This document shows positions 24,546 to 37,700 of a stretch of DNA of 64,000 nt, piece after piece. The DNA lies in the NCBI GenBank assembly GCA_023935145.1, contig CM043704.1, forward strand, positions 94,079,873-94,143,872, read 5' to 3'. Numbering within the stretch: the stretch's first letter is position 1; each line of letters opens with the position of its first letter. This DNA comes from Bretschneidera sinensis. Lineage: Eukaryota; Streptophyta; Magnoliopsida; Brassicales; Akaniaceae. A model generated the notes under the pieces. It had not been told where the DNA came from. It made no database searches and saw nothing but the letters and a program-made list of their open reading frames with translations. The translations under genes were made by a program, and so were the position numbers.

Positions 24546-25083
24546 CAATCAAAATTTTTTAATAGTTCTTTTTAAGAAGAGAAATATTGTAATTTTTACC
24601 TAAAAAAACCTAAATTTTCTCAATTTCTTTCCACTTATTTTTCTATTATGCTAAAAGAAAAGAGTTTCCACTCTCTTTTCTCCCTTCTCATCTCTGTCTT
24701 CTACAATCATACTTAGATTTATGGAACGCGGAACTTACCAGCCAAAATCCACCACTAACAATTGAGGGAACCATGGACTTAATGAAGCTAGGGAACTCAG
24801 TTGGTAGATATGCTTTAACTTCTTCTGCTCTCACCACAACGTTAGATATCTCTTCCAATTGATCTTTCATTCCAATCATCGTTAACCCTCCTTTTTTGTT
24901 TACAGCTGTAACTGAATCACAGCAGGAGCATTGTTAATTTTCAGAAAGATGAAAAAGAAACTAACATAAAACAGAAGACAAATAAATCCATTATTTCACT
25001 ATTTTTATAGACGTAAAATAGTATCATGGATTTGGGAACAAAAACATACTACCAAAGTTGTGTCCCTTGTTAAGATAAATCCC

Positions 25084-26593
25084 CTGTTTCCAATTATGAA
25101 GTACACAAGGTTCTTGGATTTTAAAAGAAATAATGATTTAATCAGATAAATAAAAAAAGAAAACATGCAAAACTCAGTAAATCTCCAATTGGGTAAGTGA
25201 AAACAGTCTGCTTACTCCTGTCTCTGATGATCTGATCCTTTTGCTCTGTCTTCTGAAGCTGCAATACCAGAAGTCCTCTCTTACAACAAAAGATCCCCGG
25301 CTCTGCAATCACCCATAAAATAACACCCCAATTAAAAATCGCCATCAGATTTTTACTGGATATAGATGAGCAAAACCACAATTGCAAGACAAAAAAAATT
25401 AAGTATAATAAAGAAATAAACTATGTTACACGAACTGGAATATGGGTGTTAGACACGGTACGTATTCAAATGTTGTTGAACTTGTTAATTTTTGTAATTT
25501 TTCGAATTTCTTTTTAGTTTAGAGCATTAAAGAGTTATACTTATCCGACGAGAATACAGGAAAGTAAATTAAACAGTACATGTGAGAGAAAAAAATGAAA
25601 AGAGGAAAAATAAAGCTTATGTACATGAAGAGAGAGGAAGCATTTACTATCTCTTGTACTTTTCTTGAACACTTGACTTTGGCACTTGAACACATTTATA
25701 TGTGAAAGTAGATTTATGCATATGTACATCCATGTGTAGATGTAAATGCATACTGTTCACATCTTATACTAAAGGGAAGAGAGAAGGATTTGCAGAGATG
25801 AGAGAGAGAGAGAAAGAGAGAGAGACGGGGGGAGGAGAGGAAGGCGCCGAGAAGGTGAAGAAGATGGTTTTGTTCAAATTTTGCCTGTTACGTTGAAAGA
25901 TGGGAGTAAAGGAGTCAAACTAAGGGTCAGACTTCCGAATTTAGGTAGACCACTGTTCTGTGTATCGTCACAAACTTGAAAAAAACATTTTTCTTTAAAA
26001 TCCTGTTTAATATGAGTAATTTTATTTTCTTTTCACAAGTACTTACATCACATGACTTTCATGTATGTATATATGTTAGAATTAACGATGATTTTGAGTA
26101 GAATGTTCTATTTAATTTTTCTTTTCTTTGTTGTTGAAGGAAATGTCCTATTAGACATTGACCCAATGTTAAGGATTCAAATTATCGTTTAATCGAAAGA
26201 ATGCATTTTTTTGGTACATTAACACAGAGATGATCAAACTATTTGGGCAAAAAAAACTCGGATTAAGATCAAAGTTGACTGTGATATTTCCAAGAAAGAA
26301 ACTTAAGACCAAGAGGTCCAAGACCATTGCAGAAGATAAGAAAAACGTCACTGTAATTATTTATGTGCTTTTAAAGGAAGGTCTTCCATGAAATCCAGAT
26401 CTGTAGGGCCTACACACATGTGAATATAAAGCAGACTCCTTACCCTAGAAGGAGTCATTATAATTTAGCACTTATTAGTAAGAGAATGAAAAAGGAAAGC
26501 CCAACTTTTACCGAAACATTATTTAAAAGATTCACAGGGACATATATGTAATTTGCATTGGTGTTCAAAATTACCACTTACACCACAACCTAC

Positions 26594-26644
<51 letters not shown>

Positions 26645-26683
26645 AGAGAAAAAATAAGATGAAAGGAAAGTGAAGGGATATAA
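25084..26683. other. Spacer between B3 copy D and the copia element
   Basis: Roughly 1.6 kb. The 5' half may contain remains of the first exons or promoter of copy D. A GA-rich stretch lies at 25800-25850 (minus-strand CT-rich, like a plant 5' leader) and an (AT)n run at about 26598-26642. No protein is recognised. Confidence 0.45.
26598..26642. repeat. (AT)n microsatellite
   Basis: A pure AT run of about 45 bp, ending roughly 40 bp before the left LTR of the copia element. Confidence 0.9.
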
Positions 26684-27170
26684 TGTTGAGATTTTAGCTC
26701 GATTTTCTGCAAAGAATACTTCTAATTAGTTTTTAAAAAGTGATTTCTTATTTTATAGTTGTTTGTTATAATAGGAGGAGTAGTAGTTTTTTTTATATAA
26801 AAGGGGCTCATGGAGAAAGTTTGAGGCACGCTCATAATTCCAATATACATTATAAATGAGATGAGTTTACTACAAAAGTTAGGATGAAAGCTTTAGGTAT
26901 ATTGGGTTTTTGAGTTGTCAAGTAAAGAGAGCATTTATAACTAGAGTTAGGTTTAGAGCTTTGGGTGTATTAGGGTTTTCGAGTTGTGAAGTTGTAAGAA
27001 TTTAACAACTTTGCTCTTTCTAAAGTTATAATTGGAGATTAATAATTGGTGGGGTTTGTTGGTTGACGTAGGCAAAAAAATTGTCGAACTGTATTAATTG
27101 TTGTGTTCTTACTTTTTGTTTATTTTGTCTATTTAATTTTGTGGTTGTGTTTTTTGTCTAAAATTTGAGT
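26684..27170 (+). repeat. Left LTR of the copia element (3' end lost)
   Basis: Collinear with 27813-28385 over shared words such as TTTCTTATTTTATAGTTGTT and TTAGGTATATTGG. It contains an internal approximate duplication (GAAAGCTTTAGGTATATTGG / TAGAGCTTTGGGTGTATTAG). The same internal duplication is in the right LTR, so it predates insertion. Confidence 0.75.
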
Positions 27171-27812
27171 TATTTGATATTGAGACAAAATTAATATTGA
27201 GTTATTTGATGGGGCGAATGATTTCTCTCTTTGGAAAAGTTTCGTCAAAGATGTGTTGATGCGACAAGGGTTCTACAAGATAAGTGAAGAATCCAAGCTA
27301 CAAGAGCTGATGGAAGAAGTTTAGATGAATGGGAAGGTTCCCGCGGTACATAAAAGAGATAAGTTGAAGAGGTCAAGTGTGTTCGATGATGAAAAATTAT
27401 TTGTGACTATATCAAGTGAAGAGTCAAACAAAGAGATGGAGTGGATCACTTCAAGGAAGGTGGAGAAAAAATCAAGATTCAAGTTTCTAGATTTTTCAAA
27501 TAAAAAGTGCATCTACAATGAGAAAGAGAAACACACAATTGCAAAGCATGACCATGATGAAGGAGTCGAGTAGAATGAAGAAGAGTGATAATAAAAAAGC
27601 TAATGAGGATGATGAGATACAAGTTCTTGATGGTTCAAAGGTAGCGATGGGAGATATCGTAAATGAAGAGAGCTTGTACGTATTGACTGAGAGGATGATT
27701 GTTTCGAAAAGCAAGCGGACGAAGTGGGAAAACCAAAAAGAGTGATTGCTCCAACCAAATAAGAAAGTCAAATTTGATAATGAAGTGGAGAATTTGAGCC
27801 AAAGTGGAGATT

Positions 27813-28385
27813 TGTTAAGATTTTGGCTCAATTCCTTACAAGGAAGACTTTTAATTGGTTTGAAAAAAGTGGTTTCTTATTTTATAGTTGTTTGTTATAA
27901 TAGGAGTAGTAGTATTAGTTTCTTATTGAATTGTTGCTTGTATTAGTAGTAGTAATAGTTTTCTAGGTTGTTATTTCCCTAATAATATTAAGAAAATCAT
28001 CTATATAAATGGGCTCATAGAGAAGGTTTAAGGCAAACTCATAATTCTAATATATATTATAAATCAGAAGGGTTTACAAAAGATAGAATGAGAGCTTTAG
28101 GTATATTGGGGTTTTGGATTGTCAAGTAAAGATAGTACTTATAACTAGAGCTAAGTTGAGAGCTTTTGGTGTATTGGGGTTTTCGGGTTATAAGAGTTTA
28201 GCAACTTTGCTTTTCTTAAAATTGTAATTGAAGATTAATAAATTGGTGAGGTTTGTTGGTGGACGCATGTCGAACCATATTAATTATTATATTCTTACTT
28301 TTTGTTTATTTTTCCTATTTAATTTTGTGGTTATATTTTTTGACTAAATTTTGAATTGAAAGATTTTGGAGGTAAAATCCCAACA
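27813..28385 (+). repeat. Right LTR of the copia element
   Basis: 573 bp, TG...CA ends, preceded by the polypurine tract. It keeps ~80 bp (around 27915-27995) missing from the left LTR, so it is the better copy of the pair. Confidence 0.75.
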
Positions 28386-29418
28386 TGTAAAACTACAAAG
28401 ATGAAAAAGTAAAAAAAAAAAAAAATTGATTCTTCTTTCATGTATTTAATAGAAAAGATGAAAAAGGTAAGAAAAAAATAGTTTATCCCTCGTAATGTTT
28501 ATGGATATTAATATAAAAAATTAGATTAAAAATGTATTTTTCACTTTTCAATCCTCTCGATTTTAAAAGATTATAATTTACATATGCAAGAGAAAAATAT
28601 CAATTCTCTTAGTTTTCTTTCTAATCACTTTTTTCTCCTACCAAACAACTCCTACTAAAGAAAAGAAAAATTCATTCATACAATTTTTTCCTAACTTTTC
28701 TCTCCTACAAGACAGAAAGCAATGTAGGTTCAATGTAAAAGTAACATCTGACGGCAAACTTCATCAAAATTATGTCTACCAAACACATTAGCTCTGAACG
28801 AACAAAAAGAAATGGAAGCAAATAGAAACAAAAACTTAGGAAAAGTGAAACAAGGCACACCTTCCACATACTTGAAACCTGAAACTAAAGCTCAGCCTCA
28901 TTCTGAAAAATGGGCAGCACTTACAAGAAATTATTCAATAATATGCTCTCTCATTATGAAATAGATCTGCACATACATCATTATTTACATATGGTGCTCC
29001 CCCAACTTGTCACATTGGCAGACCATATATCACTGGCTTAGCGATCAAAGGGCAAAGCCCTACTGGTGATAAATACTACTCGTAGACCATCAACTGATCA
29101 CCCATACAATTTCATAGCCCATCAGACATGCAAACGGAGTCTTAACTCTTAAGCAGAACTTCATCATACACATGACATATTCCCTCTTTCTTCGTGTACA
29201 CTTCATCCCAGATGATTAACCAACAAATTGAAGGTAACTAACCAAGTTTTCTTAAAAGAAAAAGTTCAAAAAGGCCTCATTTCACGTACTTGTCTTGCCA
29301 GCTGTTCTTCCTTTCCATCTTATAGCGAGCAAACTTGCTTCCGATTTCTTACAAGTTTCTGAACAGTCCATGCAAAGCTGATTGCCGAGTTTCCCTCAAA
29401 AGTCTAGTCCCAAGGATT
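28386..29418. other. Spacer and 3' UTR of the DUF829 hydrolase gene
   Basis: About 1 kb. The part next to 29418 should be the 3' UTR of the minus-strand hydrolase. An AT-rich stretch with edges like CCTACCAAACAACTCC near 28640 looks like a MITE remnant. No coding sequence seen. Confidence 0.5.
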
Positions 29419-32400
29419 TTATAATCTTGAACGACGATTGCATTTTATAACATGAAAAAGCGAACGCCGGCGAGCAGAAGGAAATGGCTGCTTATTCAGA
29501 GAACCAGAAACTCTAATATCCCAACCTTCAACATTCTTTGGAACACAGACATCAAATAGGATTTGGCCAAGTACACTGTGTGCATTGATGCTTGAGGGTT
29601 GAGGCAGACAGATTGATCTGTCCTTGTGTTCATCTTGTAAAGATGCAGACTCTCCAGCACTGTAATACTCCGCTGAACTTGGCAAGAAAAAGTGGTCATT
29701 AGGCCCAAGGGCAACTCTTCTTAGGCTTTGGTTTGAGTTTACCGCTGCCTTCTGGAGGTCACAGATTAATTCAGAGATCTCATCATGCATGCCAGCTCTT
29801 TCTCCAAGTTCTCGGATTCTGTGGGAATAGACTGAAACTGCCTTTTCAAGTAAATTGGTCACAGCAGCCCTATACTCGATTGGATAATGTTTGTAGTGTC
29901 CTGCAGCAGCAGAGAACCAACATTTGTTCAGATTTTAGTATGCCATAGAGATGGAACTATCAGCATGCCTAAATACAAGGGAAAAGTAGCTTTATTATGT
30001 GAAAATCTGGCCAACACATCTAGTTTTCACACATTTAGAAGACAAAAGCATAAACAACTTAGTTAATGAATGCACCTGAAAGAGATGATCTTTCCTTCCT
30101 TCCTTCCTTTCTTTCTTTCATTCACTCATTAATCCTCTCTATGTTCCAGGGTTGGGATGATCTAGGTATAAAAATCCTCCACAATTATAGTTACAAATAG
30201 GCTTCATGCATGCGTATCACACCTCCCCTCCCCCCCCCCCCCACCCCAAACACACACACACACATCCAAAAAAAGAGAAAAGAAGAGAGAGAGAGAGAAA
30301 TACAAAGAAGCCAAAGCACAAGAGATAAAACACTGACCATACGAGTGGTGCATCACTTATTGGCAGTAAACGTAGCACACATGGAACAATCAAATGATGG
30401 TCTATACTAGTGGTGCATCACTTATTTAATAGTTAGAGATTAAATTACATAATATAGTATCCAAAGATAAAGGTTTGAGGCAGACCTGTATGAGGAGAGC
30501 CATTCCACTTCACAACCTTAACATCTCCCCCAAGATCCTGTAAATGTTGAGCAAAACTGCAGATAACTTGATAAGGTGCAAGGTCATCATTCTCTGAGCA
30601 TAAAATGAGAAATGGAGCCTCCAGGTCCTATAGAAGAGAGGAAAGTGCTAGATTAAATGATGGACAACAATCAAAAGTAACTTAAAAGGGGCAACAGAAA
30701 AGATTAAAACTCACAACTGAGGAGTAAAGCGTCTGCCAATACTCGGCACGTTGGTATTCAAATCTAGTAAGATATAAACCATCAAGACCAGAAGCAATGC
30801 CTTTTGCTATCCAAGAAACTAGTTTTGACGGCCCAGACATTCTCCTTATGGTGGGGTGTAGAGCAAATTGCGCATTCAATTCACTTGTAAAATCTAGCGG
30901 ACCAGAATCATAGATGTGTCCAGAAACACAATTTCTAACCAATCGGCTTTCATCCTTCATTAAGTTAAAAAGGAAAAAAAATAGAAATAAAATCTCAGGA
31001 ATGAAGTCCTCAATTGAATAGACATTAAAGAGAAGGATTACAAATGACTGAAAAAGTAATACTAACTAACACTGTAATATAAACAACTCATACCAGATTA
31101 AGCTGACTTTCACATGCTCCCTGAATAATCTGCATCACACACAATTACATTATTTCTAATGCCGCAGTTCAAAGGAAGGTACAAAATTTCCAACCAATAG
31201 GAAATATAATAAGAGCTTGACCTTAAGTTATCCACTTCACTAAATTTACCTGAAAAACCTTGTACATGCAAGCTTTTGGACCACCAGAGAAAGCTACAAA
31301 AACTATAGGACGTGGTCTGATCTTCAGCTCCTGCATATCCAGAACCAAAGGGATTTTAATCTATTCATCAATCTAACAAAGATCAAAGCCATAAAAATTA
31401 CCTATATATCTCAGACTGGTAAAAATACATAGAAGAAATTGTTTGCTATAGAACCCTAAACTATAGTGAAGTTAAAAACTGCTTTAGTTTTAATCTTATA
31501 GTTCATAATTGTACGAAACCACAAAAGCATAGCTCAGCATATGAACAATCCATTCAATTTATTAGACTATCAATTGAAATCTCAAGAGACTTAAAAATTG
31601 CAAACTTTTATTAAACTGACCTCAACAAGCTCATCGAGAAGAACAAATGCTAGAGATGTAGCCTGATCAGGATAAAATCTGCACATATTGTATGAAATGA
31701 ACTTTAAAACCCACAAGAGGAAGTAAAAAGTTCTTGTTAAAACAACAACAAAGACACAACCAAGTCTGTGATTTTAATGTTGAAAGAACACCAACCAAAG
31801 CTCTCATTCCTCTGATGACTGATCTGTAACCAACACTTAACCCTTTCCCCGAAAAACACTCAAATTTTGATTCATTCATTTACAATTTTACATTTTAGGG
31901 TGGTCAATCAAGCATCTGAATCTATTTAACATCAACCTAAAAATGAGGTCTCATGTCATCCTTCTTGACTTATTCTCCATAAGAGAAAAATAATCCTTCT
32001 CAAAGCAAATTGGAAACATTTAAAAGTTTAGGACTAATTTACCAAAAGACATTTTATTGAAAAAAAAAAAGACCCTGCCCAAAATTTTCTTTTTCATAGC
32101 GTTAACCAACATCTTTTAACCGTTATCTTTGTAGCAGATCAATCCGAACCACACCAGTACCTACTGCTTTCATCATAAATCTTCACACATTCTCACTCGT
32201 TAATGCATTTGTTATTAAGTACATTTCTTCTCACTCACTCATTCTCCCTTAAATAGAAAGACTTCCCAACCCCTCATTACTGCATTTGTTACTAAGTACA
32301 TTTCTTCTTGTCCTGCCAATTATCAATCTCAGTCATCTTCATTTCATCCATGTATTTTACGTAGTAGAGCACAAGTTTAATCTGATAGATTCCTTTCTTA

Positions 32401-33708
32401 GAAATATGATATGAAATCACACATCAGAAAAACGCTTTGAATGACTTCTCCACCTCGTGCATTCCATGTGTGGAGTCCTCTACAATCTTCCCTTCCTAAT
32501 AACTGAGATATGTAAAGAATTTCTTCCCAGATGAGAGATTATTGGGACCAATTCCGATGCCACCTAAAATCCTGCCGGTGGCTTCTGGAACAGTCCTACT
32601 AGCATGAAAAGAATGAAAGGAGAAATCAACCATCAGCCAATTGCAGGTGAATTTCATAGCAATAAAACGTGTAGGGAACACATGATGCACCTCCTGTCCA
32701 CATCCGCAAACTTAGGGTGGCAACACTAAATTAGTAAATTCCAGCAGGTAAATGTCACACCAGAAAAAGAACTTCATCCATTCCTTTTTTTTCTTCTTGC
32801 TTTTCTGTTGACTTACACTGCACACCCAGAAGATCCCCTGAACCAAATCCCACGAAAACTCCTGTCGACACATCACAAAGCATAAAAACCTTACAGGCCT
32901 CCTTAGTTACAACTAAAGCACGATCGACCTTGCCATAATCCTTAATTGAACTGAGAATTACCATACAAATAACTTTCATATCTTTCAAATCCTCCTAGAA
33001 CCATTGCTCAATCAGTTGTCGTACTAAAAAAAAAATTTCAGGAATACTGCCTTCTTCACCATCAACGAATTAACATCGATTGCATTCTTAAAGATGTTTA
33101 TTTTATGGTGTCTACCCATAAAAGCCATTATTTGCAGAAGATGAATATTTCTGAACCTATCATACGTTCAAAGTTCGTACTTATTAACTTGATAAGTTGA
33201 TCTCCCAAAAGAAGCACATGCTCACCAACAAAGACCAATTTATGAGAATCCTGGATCACAGAGCCACCCAAAAAAATCATAGACATTCATTGTACAAATT
33301 AACTATCCATTAAAGAAACCTAATACTCCCTTAGATTACTGAAACAATCAAGAACCTCTAAATCTAGATAATATTTACATTGATAAGAAAACACATCGAT
33401 GCAGGTCAATCGGGGAAATCTAAGCTAATTTGAGCTCATATTTTTTACCCCAAGGAACACTAGACTTCAAAATTTCCATTTTCTCGAGAACCAAACAGAG
33501 GGTAATAATCACGAGAAAGGAATGAAACTTACGCGTTGAGGAAATCAGCATGGGAAACAAGGGAATTCCATCCGAGGGAGGAATACAAATCCACGTAATT
33601 CCTCAAGTGTTTCTCGTGAATCGAACTCCAAGCGAACATCACAACAATCCCCTTTAATTCCATCTCCTCTTCCTTCCTCCCCCAATATATACTACCACCA
33701 CCCATCAT
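29419..33708 (-). CDS. TMEM53/DUF829-family alpha/beta hydrolase
   Basis: Seven minus-strand exons: 33708-33533, 31678-31621, 31330-31250, 31129-31094, 30954-30715, 30627-30486 and 29900-29419, 404 aa in frame. The protein starts MMGGGSIYWGRKEEEM and continues GIVVMFAWSSIHEKHLRNYV, the typical DUF829 beginning. Triad candidates are the nucleophile Ser in VAFSGGPKAC, an acid in CSENDDLAPY and His in NGSPHTGHY, in the order expected for the fold. Other family words are RNCVSGHIYDSGPLDFTSEL and RFEYQRAEYWQTLY. The C-terminal ~120 residues after SVYSHRIREL are a variable tail. Physiological substrate is unknown; related proteins are often annotated as TMEM53-like hydrolases. Intron 1 is unusually long (1,854 bp). 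A second ATG three bases downstream (33705) is in as good a context, so the true start may be either. Confidence 0.92.
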
Positions 33709-34044
33709 TTCTGGGTTTTCTTGTTTTGGTGAATTCAGGTGATGAATTGAATTCTCGGCAGTTGTAAAAGTTGGGTAGCAGTGATTGATAGTAGTACTTG
33801 GATGATGATTGTGATTTGCTTTTGTTTTTCCGGCCGCTCTTGTGTGGGGATTTGTTTATGTGATACTGGTTTGGTGATGGGTTCTCTCCATCACAAACAC
33901 ACGCACGCGCACGCAGACTCTTTGGTGGTGATAGTGATATTTGAAAAGGTGCCATGTAGAAACTACGCACCACACGCACTTTAGGATAAATACCTAATCC
34001 TGTACTGGGTCCGGGAAAGCGAAACGACGCTAGATCGTCATCGC

Positions 34045-34052
<8 letters not shown>

Positions 34053-34100
<48 letters not shown>
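34053..34100. repeat. (AT)n microsatellite upstream of the hydrolase gene
   Basis: About 48 bp of alternating A and T, some 350 bp upstream of the hydrolase start codon, so within its likely promoter region. Confidence 0.9.
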
Positions 34101-34103
<3 letters not shown>

Positions 34104-34675
34104 AAAATTTGTTATCTACAAAAATATCCTTATTTATAAGATATAGTTTTAATGTTATAATTATTAGACTATATAAGAATATATTATAATTCTAATAAAA
34201 TTTGAATTGATATAACCTTTATTGTTTTATTAGGATTGCTATAATATTTTATTTTTCTATCAATTAGAACTAAGTAAAATGCAGAACTAGACAAAAATAC
34301 TATTATTCAACTTTATATAAACAAAATAATTATTATTAAAAAAACATGTTAATTAATGTGTTAACTGCACACCATATAAAAATCTTATGATAAATTAATA
34401 AATTCCAATCTCTTTTCATCCAAAAAAAAACCCCCACAAATAAGAGAATATGAAAAATTGGGATATGGCAACGTTAAAATGTGAATATATCCCTTCCAAA
34501 GTTTTTACCTTATTTCCTTGGAAAAAAATTAAATAAAGTTATAATTCCCATAATACTATTTTGTAATAATATTATTATTTTATTTACAATATAAGCTCAT
34601 AATAACACTATCACATTATCCACTTTAAGTGGAAGAAATCACCGGTACTTAAATGAACAAATAACCCGCATATTA

Positions 34676-34736
34676 GTAAGAGTCGAACTTGAAATCACAT
34701 AGTAACTTAGCTTTAGTCTTTTACCATTGAACCAAT
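34676..34736 (-). mobile_element. tRNA-derived SINE-like fragment
   Basis: On the minus strand, GGTTCAATGGTAAAAG (A-box-like) is followed about 30 bp on by CAAGTTCGACTC (B-box-like). That is tRNA-promoter spacing, but with no clean acceptor stem. Best read as a SINE head rather than a tRNA gene. Confidence 0.5.
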
Positions 34737-37700
34737 ACCTTATCGACGAGTTACATTTTTTTAACAAAAAGCTTAAGTACCATCGAATTCATTAACTATT
34801 TTGTAAATTTACTACCTCCCCCTCCGCCTCATTTTGTTAATATTAAAACATTTGAAATTAATTATAATTTTGTTTGTGAGTGATTTATAAACGGTTTTTT
34901 TTAAGAACATATAAATGAAATTCAAAATCAAATATGTTTTGTTTATTAATTATTGTTTTAAATCTAAGTATTTAGACGTTTTAATGATTAAAATTGTGTG
35001 TTTGAGAGCTCAATAATTTTTTTATGAATAAAAATGATTATTAAAGTGCAGCCAGGGAGGAGAAAAGTGTAGGTATGATTCACCCATGTAATTAATAATA
35101 ATAAGAAAAAAAATGTTTTCCTATTGAAAAAAAAAAAAAACAGAAGTGACTTTCTCTTGCTTCCTGCACGAAAACTAAAAGCCCAGAAATATTCTCTTAA
35201 ACGGTAGATGGGCCTGCCAGGCCTTAATTTCATCTACGCCCATATTATTCAAATCCCATAGCTCTTTTTAAAGATAAGGGAGAGAGGAGGGGATTTAAGC
35301 CAAATCAACCCTACTACAGGTTGTTGTCAAAAGAAGCATTCAATGTGTGGGATAAAAATGATCTGTCCATGTTAAATGCTGACAAAAACACAAGAGAAGA
35401 TTGCTAACCAATCTATCTTAATAAGAAGCGAGACCTTTAATGATGCACCAACCCGTAGTTAGAATGTCGTATTTTAATTATTTTTTAAAAAAAAAATTTA
35501 TTTTGAAAAAACAAAGAAAGATTAATCGAAACTGACGTAACGTGGAAATCCAACTCCAATAAGATGTTAAACGATAAGGTTACATAATTCTTTTACGTTG
35601 TCTTCATCAATTCTATACAAGTTAAATCCAAACGTATCATTTTGTTTAATATTATTGATTCGTTTGAAGTAAATAAAATTTATATTTAATTTTATAATTT
35701 ATTATTTTTTAAAAATTAATAACCTTTTGAATTTATTTGTGAAATTATAGAATTGAATAAAATTATTACAAATCTCGTCAAAATCGAAACTAACCCTTTA
35801 ATTAATACGCAACATTCTATCCCGCAGCACCTCTCTCGTTTCAATAAAACTAAGGTGCACCAGATCCAAAGCAAGCCACCAGGTTAGGACTTAAAAAAAA
35901 CACCATAACACGTGCAACCCTCACCTTTCTATCATTGCGGAGTAGTCTTAAAAACTCCTTTTTCCTCCTTAATTTATTCATTACCATTAAATTAAGCTTT
36001 TTTTACACTAAAAAGGTAGTAAAAGACATAGAACTTTGATACGTGGGCATTATTAAGCCAATGTGCAAGTGTCGTGGATTGAAAGTTTACCTCTCAACTT
36101 AGCTAACCCTTGCTTCACTTGGTTTGCTCACTTGTTTTTTTTGTGAAGTTAAGTTCAGTCTCACTCAACCCCAACACTAAACAGAGAAAGATTCAAGATT
36201 GCTAAAAAAATTCTCTTTTAAGTGTTTATTGGTCAATTAACTTATATTGTGTGTTTTCAAAATAGGAACTTGAATCTATTTAATGGCAAACTCCTAACAA
36301 ATTCTTAAGTGAGTAATTTCAAATATTAACAAATTTTTTAAATCAGGTTAACTAATTACAATGTGAGTAATTTTAAATTCTCAATAAAAAAATATCTCCA
36401 AAAAATATTATTCACGTGTCAAAGAAAGGTCGAACCAATTATGCCCATATAAAAAACCTGTAATACGTCCAATGTTTTCTTATGCATGTCTGGAATCGAT
36501 GCGAACAATAGCAAACCGTGACACATGCACATGTTCTCATTATTTCAGACAATATCATTATGCCTAGCTTAGTGATCGATCTTTTGCATCATAAATATTT
36601 GAATAAATATTAAATACCGCATATTTGTATCCTATAAACGTACAATCGATTAACTTTGACAGTATTAATAAAACTTTTGAAATTTTTCGAAACCCTCGAA
36701 ACTCAAATGGTAATGCATAGGGACATAAATGGAACAATGAAAAAATCTCATTCAAAGATTACTGTTAAACATATGTATGTGAAATACGTCCCTGTGATTT
36801 TTTGTCATCACTTTGAAAACAATGTGTGTGCTTGTGTGTGAGTGATAGAGAAAATATCACTTTTTATAACGGTAACAAAAGTGCATAAGAGTAGCTCTCC
36901 TATCATGATTGTCATAGCCGGCCGGAGCAAAACAGCACCCCACCTTGCATGTCAGCTTTCAAAAGGAATATTATCCCAACAGAAAAAACGCAATGATGAC
37001 ACGTAGTAGCTAGTAGTAACCATTTCACTTTCTTTATGCAAACATCATATGCTTTTGGGTTGCAAATAATTGAAGCACGACGAACTAAATTAATAGCTAG
37101 TAGAGGAATGTAATTTAGGCTTAATATGATCAGTTCGATCAATTCACCTACTCAATTTGCTCCTCATACTGCATACAGAAAATTGTAATTGCAGCCCTTT
37201 TTTGCTTACTTTTGAAGCAAACCCCTTCCCTTTAAAAGTACTGCTTCTTTTTGTTTAAAAATGAATGTTATAGTACTTTTCAAGTAGTCCCCACCCCATA
37301 CTCGAAATGATAGTATTGCTCAAAAGGAATCAAATCCTGATGTTCGGACGAATATTCCAAATTGAGGCTCTATGGAAATGAGAAAAAAAAAGTATAGATA
37401 AAGGAAACAGTAATGAGGTTTTTTTTTTCCTGACCCGCTGCTAATAATGTTCACTCTTTAGAATATTCATATACGTACGAGAATAAAAAAAGATGTCAGA
37501 TTTATCTCATGGGTAAAGTAACAATATAGTTTTATAATCTAAGGCAACGAATATAGTAAACAAAATTCTGAAAAAAAGAGAAGGTGATACAAAATAACTA
37601 TAGCAGATGCATTGGATGGACGGTTGATATTATCCCTTTAGAACCAAAACATTTTGTTTCAGAGAATGAATGCATTAAACTTCAATTAAAACAAATGAAA

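Larger units (their letters stand above)
22383..25083 (-). pseudogene. B3 copy D: truncated and decaying B3 gene
   Basis: Recognisable minus-strand exons are 25083-25053, 24890-24739, 23354-23148 and 22563-22468. They encode a complete B3 core: EFPSFIKSMVPSIVSGGFWL, then SLPRRFCNMHLPGYDTIVTL, RTGLSGGWRRFSVQHKLRER and VYIVRENS. After ADHANQKEHW the frame meets TAA at 22470-22468. The C-terminal domain is missing except for a scrap at 22383-22455 that aligns with copy C around ESKRYEEAKFE. No convincing counterparts of exons 1 and 2 were found; a basic stretch (LQLQKTEQKDQIIRDR) near 25203-25262 is a weak candidate for exon 2. Exon 3 is 31 instead of 32 nt and exon 4 is offset to match, so the B3 core stays open. 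It could still make a B3-only peptide, but loss of both ends favours a pseudogene. Confidence 0.75.
26684..28385 (+). mobile_element. Degenerate non-autonomous Ty1-copia retrotransposon
   Basis: Two direct repeats frame the element. The left LTR starts TGTTGAGATTTTAGCTCG at 26684 and can be followed to about 27170. The right LTR is 27813-28385, starting TGTTAAGATTTTGGCTCA and ending CCCAACA. Just before the right LTR is a purine-rich CAAAGTGGAGAT, a good polypurine tract. The internal part starts with a gag-like stretch, ELFDGANDFSLWKSFVKDVL, typical of copia UBN2/gag proteins, then breaks at stops. No protease, integrase or RT is present. The left LTR lacks its end and the primer-binding site, and also ~80 bp present in the right one. 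The flanking pentamers TATAA and TGTAA match at 4 of 5 bases. It is non-functional. Confidence 0.8.

Noticed and set aside
27325..27745. Lysine- and serine-rich frames that could be a small gene
   Set aside because: They lie between the two LTRs of the copia relic, directly after its gag start, so they are degraded gag.
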